Shown piece after piece: positions 15,820-24,671 of a stretch of DNA of 34,185 nucleotides; position 1 is the stretch's first letter, and the number at the start of each line of letters is the position of its first letter. This DNA is from Cyanobacteria bacterium FACHB-63 (GTDB lineage: Bacteria > Cyanobacteriota > Cyanobacteriia > Leptolyngbyales > Leptolyngbyaceae): NCBI GenBank assembly GCA_014695255.1, contig JACJNX010000079.1, positions 1-34,185 of the forward strand. Direction: 5' to 3'. The position numbers were made by a program, and so were the translations under genes. The notes beneath the pieces were generated by a model that was not told the DNA's origin, searched no databases, and saw only the letters and a program-made list of their open reading frames with translations.

Positions 15820-17337
15820 CTATTTCTCAGTAAATGTCCAAACTCCGTTCCAATGTTCGGGTATTCCTTGATCGATCAGTTGATTAACTCGACTGAGGTA
15901 AAGTTGTGCGGTTTTATCGGTAGCATTTACCGCCAGAACTTTCTCAAATGATGTTTTCGCCGCGATCGCATCCCCCTTACAGTAAAGTTTTATGCCTTGC
16001 TCGAAGTCTGGCTGTGTTTGAAGCTTGAGCGATCGTACTGCTTCTTGCTCCGCATCTAGCACTTCGTAAATTGAGAGCGGTTCGCTTCTGCCTTTTACAA
16101 TAGCACGATCGAGAAATCGCAGTTGATACTGTTCCGGAGCAGTTAGATTCTCATACGTTTGCTGTGAGAGCAATAGTGATACTCCATAGAACTTAGTTAA
16201 CCCTTCTAAACGAGCTGTCAGGTTAACATTATCGGAAAAAGCATCACCCTGCATTCGACTCTCTTCGCCGATCATGCCTAGCATCATATGACCCACATGA
16301 ATACCAATGCCAACTTGGATGGGTTGTTCGCCTTGACGGTCTTGGTTGAATTGCTCGACGGCTCGAAATAGATTGATTCCTGCTACGATCGCATCATCTG
16401 CACCTTCTGGAAACACCGCCATCATTCCATCACCGAGAAATTTAACAATCAAGCCATGATGATTGCGAATCTCTGGGCTGACTCGCTGTAGATAGGCGTT
16501 TACAAAGGCAAAGTTTTCTTTCGGTGTCATGCTCTCCGATAGAGTTGTGAACGATCGGATATCTGAAAACATAACTGCCATTGTTTTACTAACATGGTCG
16601 CCGAGTTTCACCTCAGTAATGCTTTTCTTTCGTAGAAAGCGCAGATACTCATTCGGCACAAAGCGCCCGTAAGCTTCCAGTAATTTTTCTTGCTGATGGT
16701 TCGCTTCAATCAGTTGAGTTTCGCGAATTTTGACGGTTTTAACCATGTGAGTAAACACCCGCGCCAACTGCCCCAGTTCATCATCGCGCTTTGCAACCTC
16801 AGATAAAATATCAGGCTGAAACGCATCTCGTTCGACATCGGATGCGGCAGTTGTCACTTTACCGACTTGCTCGATATAAGCTGCCTGCCGAAGAATTTCA
16901 GCCTTGAACAATGCTTCTGCTTCTTGTCGCTTCAGGAAATTTAGGTAAGCTTTGGAATGATAGCGAATTCGAGCAATTAGCTCTCTTGCATCAGGAAGTT
17001 TTACTAAATAGTCATTTGCGCCTAGTTCAAAGGCTTGTGCTTTAATCGTTGGGTCTTCTTTGCTTGATAATACAATTAAGGGAACAAAGCACGTTGTTGC
17101 ATCCCGCGATCGCAAGAACTGAACCAGTAATAGTCCCTCCATTTGCGGCATGACTAGATCTTGCAGAATCACCGTTGGGTGGCATTGTGCAGCAAAGTCT
17201 AGTGCTTCAGTCGGATCACTACAATAGTGGAAGGCAATATCTACTTCTGATGCCAACATGCGGCTGATTGCTTCAGCAATAATCGTTTGATCATCGATGA
17301 GTAGCACTGTGATTTGATCATCAAGGGAAGGAGCCAT
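15820..17337 (-). CDS. Receiver-class III adenylate cyclase-TPR response regulator: output of a Wsp-like system
   Basis: Residues 10-130 are a receiver domain with acidic pair Asp15/Asp16, phospho-acceptor Asp60 (ILQDLVMP) and Lys113 (YLVKLPD). The flanking text (TVILQDLVMP, ANDYLVKLPDA, RIRYHS) resembles the receiver of Pseudomonas WspR as I remember it. A helical linker (~140-235) follows, including a HAMP-end-like DDELGQLARVF. The class III cyclase domain (~250-428) has metal ligands Asp259 (FSDIRSFT) and Asp303 (FLGDGMM), Lys299 and Asp365 at the adenine-specifying positions, and Asn372/Arg376 (NLTAR), so it should be active and make cAMP. A short TPR-like region (~440-490) ends it. It starts 2 bp after cheB as the last gene of the operon. 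Phosphorylation by the operon's CheA is inferred to control cAMP synthesis. Confidence 0.9.
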   Translation of the reverse strand: MAPSLDDQITVLLIDDQTIIAEAISRMLASEVDIAFHYCSDPTEALDFAAQCHPTVILQDLVMPQMEGLLLVQFLRSRDATTCFVPLIVLSSKEDPTIKAQAFELGANDYLVKLPDARELIARIRYHSKAYLNFLKRQEAEALFKAEILRQAAYIEQVGKVTTAASDVERDAFQPDILSEVAKRDDELGQLARVFTHMVKTVKIRETQLIEANHQQEKLLEAYGRFVPNEYLRFLRKKSITEVKLGDHVSKTMAVMFSDIRSFTTLSESMTPKENFAFVNAYLQRVSPEIRNHHGLIVKFLGDGMMAVFPEGADDAIVAGINLFRAVEQFNQDRQGEQPIQVGIGIHVGHMMLGMIGEESRMQGDAFSDNVNLTARLEGLTKFYGVSLLLSQQTYENLTAPEQYQLRFLDRAIVKGRSEPLSIYEVLDAEQEAVRSLKLQTQPDFEQGIKLYCKGDAIAAKTSFEKVLAVNATDKTAQLYLSRVNQLIDQGIPEHWNGVWTFTEK

Positions 17338-17339
17338 AG

Positions 17340-18323
17340 TTATGTGAATCTTAAAGTAGATAGATTTGTGGCAATTGCGGTTGGAGAAAGCACATCGATC
17401 GCAGCGTTTAGCTCGACTGCGGCTTTCGGCATTCCATAGACCACGCAGCTTTCCTGACTCTGCGCGATCGTTTGCCAGTTCTGCTGACGCAGTGCTTGTA
17501 ATCCTTGTGCGCCATCGCGTCCCATTCCAGTAAGTAGAATTGCAGTTCCTTGACGGCTCCAGTGTTGAGCTAGGCTCTTGAAAAACACATCAACAGAGGG
17601 GCGATATGCGTACTCGATCGGGTGCGGTGTATAGTCAAGCGTGAGATCGGATTTTAGATAGAGGTGATCGTTTGTGCCTGCAACTAAAACTGTTCCGCGT
17701 TCAGGTCGAGCGCCTGCCGTAGCAATTTTCACAGGTAAGCGCGTTTGCTGGCTTAACCACTCTGCAAAGCCTACTGAAAAATGAGCATCTACATGCTGAA
17801 CAATCACGATCGCGGCTCTAAAGTTGGTTGGAAGTTCAGCAAGAATCGTGGCGAGTGCTTTTGGTCCTCCGGTGGATGATCCGATCGCAATTAGTGGAAT
17901 CAATCCATCTTTTTGAACGGTTCGACTGTAAGAAGATGAACTGCGATGCGCTGAAATCAATCGCTTACCGATTCTCGAAATTTTAGCTAGAAGTTCCGTT
18001 GTTTCAGCACGATCGCCACTTAGACCGGAGATATCCACAACATCGATCGCCCCTTGCTCGATCGCAGCGTAAACAGCCGAGATGTGTTCCCGCAAATCTG
18101 TTGTTGTAATCAGAATGCTACAAGCAGCCTGTTTTAGAATCTGCTCAGTAGTCGCAGCAGATAACTGAGCATCGACCAGAATCAAGTCAGGTAGGGTCTG
18201 AAGATATTTTGCGACTGCCTCTGTAGCGCTTTGCGCTGTCCAGACTAACTGACATTGCGAAGCTAGCACTTGCTTGAGTGCTGCAATCTCGTGCATAGAA
18301 GGATTGACGATCGCAATTTTCAT
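17340..18323 (-). CDS. cheB: CheB/WspF-like protein-glutamate methylesterase with degenerate receiver domain
   Basis: The C-terminal methylesterase domain (~143-320) removes methyl groups from MCP glutamates. Its triad is intact: Ser150 (IGSSTGGP), His177 (VIVQHVDAHF) and Asp270 (GMGRDGAQG). The N-terminal ~115 residues have a receiver fold with candidate acceptor Asp51 (ILVDAQL). However, the usual acidic pair is Asn7-Pro8 (IAIVNPSMHE) and the conserved Lys is missing (GAIDVVDISG), so normal phosphorylation chemistry is doubtful. WspF of Pseudomonas, as I recall it, shows similar deviations. ATG 18323 (AGG 9 nt upstream) is chosen; a TTG two codons earlier would overlap the cheA stop. The cyclase gene follows after 2 bp. 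Confidence 0.93.
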   Translation of the reverse strand: MKIAIVNPSMHEIAALKQVLASQCQLVWTAQSATEAVAKYLQTLPDLILVDAQLSAATTEQILKQAACSILITTTDLREHISAVYAAIEQGAIDVVDISGLSGDRAETTELLAKISRIGKRLISAHRSSSSYSRTVQKDGLIPLIAIGSSTGGPKALATILAELPTNFRAAIVIVQHVDAHFSVGFAEWLSQQTRLPVKIATAGARPERGTVLVAGTNDHLYLKSDLTLDYTPHPIEYAYRPSVDVFFKSLAQHWSRQGTAILLTGMGRDGAQGLQALRQQNWQTIAQSQESCVVYGMPKAAVELNAAIDVLSPTAIATNLSTLRFT

Positions 18324-18325
18324 GT

Positions 18326-21205
18326 TCAACGACCTACCAAACTGACAACCGCATCAATCAAACCATCATCATGAAAACTACTCTTAGTGAGATAGTAGTC
18401 TGCGCCTGCTTCGAGTCCCTGAATTCGGTCTTCTGGACGATCGCGATAAGACACAATGATCACAGGTAGCGAATGTAAGCGAGAATGATTTTTAATGTGC
18501 TTCACCAGTTCAATTCCATTCATTTGGGGCATATCAATGTCGCTGATCACCAAGTCATACTGGTTCGTTCGGATCGCATTCCAGCCCTCTGCACCATTCA
18601 CGGCAACATCGACAGTATAGCCGCGATTTTCGAGCAGCTTACGCTCCATTTCGCGCACTGTGATTGAATCATCCACCACTAGAATTCTTTTATGCCTCTC
18701 AAGAGAAATATCAGATTCGAGAGAATTTACTCTCGCAAGTTGTCCAGAATTCAGCAGCATATCAATCGATCGCACCATATCGGCAACATCTACGATCAAA
18801 ATCGGAGTTCCGTCAGCAAGCAGTGAAGTTGCACTAATGTCACGCACTTTACCCAAGCGGGGATCAAGGGGTCGTACAACCAAGTCACGTTCGCCCAAAA
18901 ACTTATCAACCACCAGTCCGTAAGGACGAGATTGATCGCTAACCACAATGACAGAAAGAGCCTCATCTTGAGACATTGGCTCTGGCAATTCGAGAATCTG
19001 ATGAGCGGCGACCAAACCAATGTGCTGTTGATTCAGGGTGAAATATTCGCGATTTTCGACATCACTAATTTGCGATCGTTCTACTCTGACGATTTGATCA
19101 ATTCGGGCTAGAGGAATGGCATAAGGTTTCCCTGAAATTTCCACTAACAAGGTTCGTACCACCGATAAGGTCAGTGGTAACTGAAAGTGAAAGCTCGTTC
19201 CTTTCCCAACTTGAGACATAGCGCGAACGGTTCCTCCGACTTCTTGCGCCATGCTTTTCGCAATGTCTAAGCCTACTCCCCGCCCAGAAATTTCCGTGAC
19301 TTGCTTGGCAGTAGAGAACCCTGGAAGGAATAAAAATTCCAAAAGTTCACTATCACTCAATTGTGCTGCCATTTCTGATGTTGTTAGGTTCTTATTAACT
19401 ACCTTTTGGCACAACTGTTCTAGATTGATTCCTTTACCGTCATCGGCGATCGTAATCGCTAACATTCCACCCCGATGCAAGGCTTCGAGGCGAATTGTGC
19501 CTTCTGCGGATTTTCCAGCAGCAATGCGCTCTTCAGGAGATTCGATGCCGTGATCAGTAGCGTTTCTGAGAATGTGGGTGAGAGGCGCTTCCAGCTTTTT
19601 GAGAATGTCGCGATCGACGGGTGTAGATTTGCCAATAATCTCTAGCTTGACTTTTTTATTCAGCTTCCGTGCAAGATCACGAATCATGCGCGGAAAGCCC
19701 TGCACTCCATCATTAAACGGGCGCATATTTGAAGAAATGACTTCCCGATAGAGGCGATCAGAGAGATTTGCGGTGCGCTGGGCATAAAGTTCAAGCTCGG
19801 TTAAGCGATCGCTCAAGAAGCCGAAACATTCCTGCTCACGCTGGCGGGCTTCGTGTAGCCGTTCTCTGTTTTCTTGATCATAGATGCCGCGATCGAGCGA
19901 AGTTTGAAGTTGCTCTAGACTGCGCGATAGTTCCCCTAGTCGCCGTTTTAGCAGCATCATTGAGTCTGCATAGGGTTGAAGCCAGTTTGCTTCGATCAAT
20001 GACTCTCCTGCAAGTCCCATAATGCGGTTTAAGTTCTCTGCGCTGACTCGCACTACCCGATCTTGAATGGCTTGCTCGGATTGCTCAATGGTTGCAGATT
20101 GTTTTGAGCGGTTCGCTTCTGGTAGATGGTTTAAAGTGTTACTGCCAGTTTCCTCGGTGTTTGGTTCACGTTCTCGATGTTCAGGCTCGATCTGTGTCGT
20201 TTGTTTGGGTTGGATCGCGTGAACAGTTGGATCAAGAATTGCAGCGATCGTCGATCGTATAGATTCAAATGCTGAGTGACTGCGCTTCAACCATTGAGAA
20301 AGCTCTGAATTGCTAACTTGACTGATGCCCTGAATCAGATCAACAGCTTGCAGCAATACATCCACATCATCTGGACTGAGTGTAATTCTGTTCTGTTGAG
20401 CCGCAACAAAACAATCTTCCATAACGTGAGCTAGGTTAACAATCGCGTCAAGTGAGACAATTCGCGCTGCCCCCTTGAGTGAGTGTGCCGCTCGCATTAA
20501 TGTTTCCAGCGCTTGCCCGGATTGAACATTATCTTCTAGGGCAAGAATTCCGTCGTTTAGAATGACGACCTGTGCTTCTGCTTCCAACCGAAATAAATCT
20601 AGCATCGAAGCATCTGCGCTGAGTGACGTTTCAGGCAATTTCGGTGCTTCAATGAGCGCGATCGAGGCTTCTGGTTCAATCTGCTCAACGGTTGTCTTAG
20701 TGGGTAAAGAATTTGTAGAAGCTTCAATCCGTAGTGAATTTGCAGTAACTTGATCAACCGCTGTCTCTGCTGATCGCTTTGTGGATGAGTGGTTGCTCGA
20801 TGAACTGTGATTTAATGCAGCAGTCGCTCTCAATGCAGTTTGAACTATGCCCAAGCTCCAGGAATGCTCATTTAACCATTGATCAAAATCTCCCATTGCT
20901 GCCTTGCTCATATCCAACAGAAAACGGCTGGCATACAGCAAATTTTCAACTTGCTCTGGGGAAAGCGTGATTGCTTTGTTTTGAGCCGCAAGCAGAGATT
21001 GATGGATTAAATTTGCTAACTCCACGATCGCGTCCAATTTCATCAGTCGCGCTGCTCCCCAAACCGCGTGGGATGCTTGGCTTGAGCGATTCAACTCCGC
21101 GATCAACAATGGCTGCGTTTTCAGAACAGTGAGCGACTCGGTGAGAACGCCAACCTGAACTTCCACTTCGCGGCAAAATAGTTCCAGCTTTGAGTAAGTG
21201 TTCAT
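18326..21205 (-). CDS. cheA: Hybrid CheA-type histidine kinase (WspE-like) with two HPt domains and a C-terminal receiver
   Basis: The 959-residue cytosolic kinase phosphorylates itself on an HPt histidine and passes the phosphate on to receivers. Order of domains: HPt1 (~1-125, His46 in ASHAVWGAAR), a Ser/Thr-rich linker, HPt2 (~200-325, His241 in AAHSLKGAAR), a long linker, the dimerisation helices (~385-490), the ATPase (N box HILRNATDHG with Asn548, DDGKG 588-592, SGRGVGLDIAKS 640-651), a CheW-like coupling domain (~680-815) and a receiver (840-959; Asp845/846, Asp889, Lys941). HPt1 has Trp49 where HPt2 has the canonical Lys, so HPt2 is the likely main phosphate carrier. ATG 21205 lies 3 bp after the CheW stop without a clear ribosome-binding site, suggesting translational coupling. 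Confidence 0.95.
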   Translation of the reverse strand: MNTYSKLELFCREVEVQVGVLTESLTVLKTQPLLIAELNRSSQASHAVWGAARLMKLDAIVELANLIHQSLLAAQNKAITLSPEQVENLLYASRFLLDMSKAAMGDFDQWLNEHSWSLGIVQTALRATAALNHSSSSNHSSTKRSAETAVDQVTANSLRIEASTNSLPTKTTVEQIEPEASIALIEAPKLPETSLSADASMLDLFRLEAEAQVVILNDGILALEDNVQSGQALETLMRAAHSLKGAARIVSLDAIVNLAHVMEDCFVAAQQNRITLSPDDVDVLLQAVDLIQGISQVSNSELSQWLKRSHSAFESIRSTIAAILDPTVHAIQPKQTTQIEPEHREREPNTEETGSNTLNHLPEANRSKQSATIEQSEQAIQDRVVRVSAENLNRIMGLAGESLIEANWLQPYADSMMLLKRRLGELSRSLEQLQTSLDRGIYDQENRERLHEARQREQECFGFLSDRLTELELYAQRTANLSDRLYREVISSNMRPFNDGVQGFPRMIRDLARKLNKKVKLEIIGKSTPVDRDILKKLEAPLTHILRNATDHGIESPEERIAAGKSAEGTIRLEALHRGGMLAITIADDGKGINLEQLCQKVVNKNLTTSEMAAQLSDSELLEFLFLPGFSTAKQVTEISGRGVGLDIAKSMAQEVGGTVRAMSQVGKGTSFHFQLPLTLSVVRTLLVEISGKPYAIPLARIDQIVRVERSQISDVENREYFTLNQQHIGLVAAHQILELPEPMSQDEALSVIVVSDQSRPYGLVVDKFLGERDLVVRPLDPRLGKVRDISATSLLADGTPILIVDVADMVRSIDMLLNSGQLARVNSLESDISLERHKRILVVDDSITVREMERKLLENRGYTVDVAVNGAEGWNAIRTNQYDLVISDIDMPQMNGIELVKHIKNHSRLHSLPVIIVSYRDRPEDRIQGLEAGADYYLTKSSFHDDGLIDAVVSLVGR

Positions 21206-21208
21206 CGA

Positions 21209-21937
21209 TTAAAAAATCTTGTGGTTTAGCGTGTAAAACAATAGTTCAGAGTCGAGATAGCCCACTTTCTGATTTTGCCAATGCACAATTCCTTGGGTAT
21301 AGGCTTCAGCCGCTTTTGCCACTACGATCGGGGCATCCTGTAGCTCCGATGAATGAAAGCGAAAGACTCCATGCACTTCATCTACCGGAAACACCCACTT
21401 CTCGTCACCTTGACCCGCCAAAATCATCCGCTTAGAGGAACTTGTCGCTGTATCTTCATCTGCATTTAAGTTCAGAAGATAGCTCAACGAAGCGCACAGC
21501 AAAGTTTCTCCCCGAATATTGACTAATCCGAGAAAGAGTTCATTGCTGCGGTGTGGAACAGGTTGAATCACACAGGGCGCTGTCACTTCCTGCAAAATCC
21601 GCACAGGCAGAGATAACCATTCCTTACCCAAACGGAAAATCATCACAGAAATTGCATCTGTTGTGCCCACAAGCGCACCTTCGCTTTCCGTATCTTCTGG
21701 ATCGCTCGGTGCTTCAGAAAGAATGCGAATCCACTCATCGAGATAGTTCTGCTGAGGTTCTCGCTGAAGTAAGCTATCTCCCGCTGCTGCATACACTGGA
21801 CAATCATAACAGTGCATTACGGTCGATAAGCGATCGCAAGATCGATCGCCCATTACGCCGATTTGATTCCAGCAATCATTCAAAGCTGTGGAGTCGATCG
21901 TCTGATCTGAAGAAGTTACTAAGTCTTGCATCATCAT
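21209..21937 (-). CDS. CheW-domain coupling protein with N-terminal four-cysteine motif (WspD-like)
   Basis: The C-terminal ~150 residues are a CheW domain (ISVMIFRLGKEWLSLPVRIL, GLVNIRGETLLCASL, VDEVHGVFRFH) that docks CheA to the receptor. In front is a ~50-residue segment with four cysteines spaced C-x11-C-x8-C-x2-C, inside the pattern CWNQIGVMGDRSC...HCYDCPVYA. The same motif occurs in WspD of Pseudomonas as I recall, so it is probably a family feature; zinc or iron-sulfur binding is conceivable but unproven. The start is uncertain: ATG 21937 is used, with ATGs directly after it and a TTG 15 bp upstream (3 bp after the MCP stop) as alternatives. It lies between the MCP and cheA genes, in the Wsp order. 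Confidence 0.9.
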   Translation of the reverse strand: MMMQDLVTSSDQTIDSTALNDCWNQIGVMGDRSCDRLSTVMHCYDCPVYAAAGDSLLQREPQQNYLDEWIRILSEAPSDPEDTESEGALVGTTDAISVMIFRLGKEWLSLPVRILQEVTAPCVIQPVPHRSNELFLGLVNIRGETLLCASLSYLLNLNADEDTATSSSKRMILAGQGDEKWVFPVDEVHGVFRFHSSELQDAPIVVAKAAEAYTQGIVHWQNQKVGYLDSELLFYTLNHKIF

Positions 21938-21955
21938 CCCAAACAGATTCAAACG

Positions 21956-23479
21956 TTAGCGGGCGCGAACAATTTCACGACGGAGATTTTGCGCTGCATC
22001 ATCTAGCTGATCTAATGCGCTGTTTGTTTCTCGCAGGGCATCGACAGTTTGATGGGATGCTTGACTGAGTTGTTCCATCGCCTCACTGATTTGAGACGCG
22101 CTTTCCGACTGAGTTTCCATACTTTGGCTGACCTGCTCGAATCGCGGCGGCAAACTTTGCACTTGCTGAATGACTTTCGCCACTTGATCCCCAATTTTGC
22201 TCACTCGATCGGCGCTGTCACCCACGGAGCGATTGAACTTATCCATTTCCATCACCCCGACCGAAACTGCGGACTGCATATCTTTGACAATCTGCTCGAT
22301 TTCAAGCGTGGCAACGGCGGTTTGATTCGCAAGGCGGCGAATCTCACGCGCTACGACTGCAAATCCTGCTCCATATTCTCCTGCTTTCTCGGCTTCGATC
22401 GCTGCATTGAGCGACAGCAAACTGGTTTGATCTGCAACTTTGGTAATCGTGACTACAACATTGTTAATATTGTTTGCCTTTGCATTCATCACACCCAGCT
22501 TGGATGAAATTGCTGCGGTCGCATCAGTTAATTGACGCATGACGTTTGCCATTTCTACCAGTTCGTCCTGGCTGTCATTTGCAGAAGTTGCAGTTGTTTG
22601 CGCCATTCCTGCAACTTGCTCCATTGTTTTGACCAGCTTTCGAGAGGTCGAGGCGATCGTTTGGGCTGTTGCTGTAACTTCATTGGTAGAGGCAAGCTGT
22701 TCGGCAACTGTCGCTTCGAGTTCTTTGCCAGATGCCGCAATTTGCGTCGCAGAGGTGGTAATTTGCACCACGGATTGCTGCAAGCGTCGAATCAAAGCGT
22801 TACCAAGATAACGTCCGAGCAAGATAGCACTTGCAGGTCCCAAAATCATCGCGAGTATAGTCCAAGACCTTGCTTGATTGACATCTTGATCAGCGACTTT
22901 CTCAGCTTGTTTTGCGACCTCTTCGTTGATTTTGAGGGCTTCGAGTAGTGAGGTCGTTGCTGCCTCAAACGAAACGCGATTTGCTCTGGCACGATCGCGC
23001 AGTTGATTGAAAACATCAGGTCTTTGAACATTCGGATCAGTGGATCTGTTGTCTAAATTTTGGCTGAGCTTAATCAGTTCTTCGTGATCAGTCTTCCAGC
23101 GATTCCAGTTTTCCAATAGCTTTTTATAGTTGCGGTCTTCTTCTTCAGTACGTGGTGTGGTTTCGTACTGCTTGAAGCCTTCATCAATCTGTGCCCATGC
23201 TTTTTTAATGCGATCGAACTCTATTTGACGCTCCTGCGGAGTGAGTCCAGGAATTAACAACGCTCGTTCTGAGGATTCGATTTGTGTTTGTCCTTCATTG
23301 ACTTTCCAGAGTCCGATTAGGCTCGGCAGGCTGTTACTGCTCAGCGTGTTGATTCCACTGCTGAGGCGAATTGTGCTGACCAGACCCACGAAAGACACAA
23401 TTAGCACTAACACGCCCATGAAAATAAAGGCGCTCATGATTCGACCTTTGAGGGACTTGTCTTTTAATAGATAGTTCAT
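21956..23479 (-). CDS. Methyl-accepting chemotaxis protein with periplasmic four-helix sensor, no obvious HAMP (WspA-like)
   Basis: Two membrane helices (~14-36 and ~206-224) bracket a ~165-residue helical periplasmic domain of the 4HB_MCP type ([15 protein letters not shown] and [12 protein letters not shown]). The cytoplasmic part carries the MCP signalling hairpin with tip region [29 protein letters not shown] (345-373). The signalling helices begin within ~15 residues of TM2, so no ordinary HAMP domain fits. The C-terminus ends EIVRAR without the NWETF-type CheR/CheB tether. The signalling part closely resembles WspA as I remember it; WspA responds to surface contact or envelope stress. 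It lies 28 bp after cheR and 3-18 bp before the second cheW. Confidence 0.94.
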   Translation of the reverse strand: MNYLLKDKSLKGRIMSAFIFMGVLVLIVSFVGLVSTIRLSSGINTLSSNSLPSLIGLWKVNEGQTQIESSERALLIPGLTPQERQIEFDRIKKAWAQIDEGFKQYETTPRTEEEDRNYKKLLENWNRWKTDHEELIKLSQNLDNRSTDPNVQRPDVFNQLRDRARANRVSFEAATTSLLEALKINEEVAKQAEKVADQDVNQARSWTILAMILGPASAILLGRYLGNALIRRLQQSVVQITTSATQIAASGKELEATVAEQLASTNEVTATAQTIASTSRKLVKTMEQVAGMAQTTATSANDSQDELVEMANVMRQLTDATAAISSKLGVMNAKANNINNVVVTITKVADQTSLLSLNAAIEAEKAGEYGAGFAVVAREIRRLANQTAVATLEIEQIVKDMQSAVSVGVMEMDKFNRSVGDSADRVSKIGDQVAKVIQQVQSLPPRFEQVSQSMETQSESASQISEAMEQLSQASHQTVDALRETNSALDQLDDAAQNLRREIVRAR

Positions 23480-23507
23480 CGTTGTTGCTCGGTGGTGGTT
23501 TAAGAGA

Positions 23508-24671
23508 TTAGGGGCTGAGCTTCTGAATCCGCTGCTGAAGGAGGTTTGCGCCGCTGAGATCGCCGCGACCTTCTTTGATCAAGGCAAGAGAAATCAAGGC
23601 ATCATAATGATTTGGATTGAGATACAGTGCTTTTTGGAAGTAGCGTTCGGCATGAGTGATTTCGGCTTTGACTTGATGTAAGGTTCCCAGAAGTGTATAA
23701 ACTTCAGCATTGGTACGATCGCGCTGTAGATAAGCATTGCAATGTGCGATCGCGATATCAATTTTTCCAGCATTGGCAAATTGTCGAGCGAGTTCTAAAT
23801 CTGTTAAATCAGTTGGTTGTGTGATTAGTTTTGAGCGAGTGACGCTAGGTTTTGCCATAATTGATTGCTCTGGTATGGCGCGATGCTCACAATCGCTCTG
23901 CTGTTTGACTGGAGCAGTTTTTTGAAACGCAAAGGTAAACGGTTGACGGACTGAAGTAAAGCGATCGCCCGGAACCTTCGCGGCTTCAGATGCGCCGACA
24001 AATAATAATCCGTTGGGTGATAACAATTGTTCTAATGTGTTAAAGACTTGCTCACAGGCAGCACGACTGAGGTAGATCAGTAAGTTGCGACAAAAGATTA
24101 TGTCGTAAGTCACTTGGGCTGCTGAGAATGCAGTTAAAATGTTTCCTTGATAAAAATTGATTGCTCTGTGAACGAATGATTTAACTTCATGCGCGTCTTG
24201 AGTCGGTTGAAAATAGCGACTACGATCGATCCAAGCTTCACCTCGAAACGAATTTTTGCCGTAAATGCCCCGCTTTGCTTTGGCGATCGCTGTCTTACTA
24301 ATGTCGATCGCATCAATATTAAAGCGATCAATAGATAAACCTGCTTCGAGCAGTGAAATCGCGATCGAATAAGGTTCTTCGCCTGTTGAGCAGGGAGCGC
24401 TCAAAATTCGCAGGGATTCCCGCGGTCGCGCTTGCTCGATCAGAAACTCAAACGGCTTACGATCTCGAAAAAAGTAAGTTTCTGGTACAACAATCTGTTC
24501 AATCAGCGTCTCTAGGGCTTGTGGCGATGACTGTAGCGTTTTGAAGTAAGCATGAATATCGTCAGGATCGCACTGAGCCGCAATGGCCCGCTTCAGGTTA
24601 CGGGTTCCAATCCCTTCGACATCGATCCCGATTGTTTGATTTAGTAGGGCTGCGATCTCGGCGAAGCTCAT
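23508..24671 (-). CDS. cheR: CheR-type MCP methyltransferase with C-terminal TPRs (WspC-like)
   Basis: CheR methylates MCP glutamates using S-adenosylmethionine. Visible motifs are the N-terminal helical domain, [10 protein letters not shown], the SAM loop [24 protein letters not shown], and the [11 protein letters not shown] segment, all intact. After a linker (~255-290), about 100 residues of tetratricopeptide repeats follow ([42 protein letters not shown]), the layout of WspC and FrzF. TPRs probably aid docking, since this operon's MCP lacks a CheR-binding pentapeptide. Its ATG overlaps the stop of the upstream CheW gene (ATGA), indicating translational coupling. The 387-residue length is normal for the TPR class. 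Confidence 0.95.
   Translation of the reverse strand: MSFAEIAALLNQTIGIDVEGIGTRNLKRAIAAQCDPDDIHAYFKTLQSSPQALETLIEQIVVPETYFFRDRKPFEFLIEQARPRESLRILSAPCSTGEEPYSIAISLLEAGLSIDRFNIDAIDISKTAIAKAKRGIYGKNSFRGEAWIDRSRYFQPTQDAHEVKSFVHRAINFYQGNILTAFSAAQVTYDIIFCRNLLIYLSRAACEQVFNTLEQLLSPNGLLFVGASEAAKVPGDRFTSVRQPFTFAFQKTAPVKQQSDCEHRAIPEQSIMAKPSVTRSKLITQPTDLTDLELARQFANAGKIDIAIAHCNAYLQRDRTNAEVYTLLGTLHQVKAEITHAERYFQKALYLNPNHYDALISLALIKEGRGDLSGANLLQQRIQKLSP

Noticed and set aside
22049-22948. Several long plus-strand frames opposite the MCP gene
   Set aside because: They are antisense to a clear MCP with full signalling motifs, have low-complexity His/Cys/Ser-rich translations and no ribosome-binding sites.
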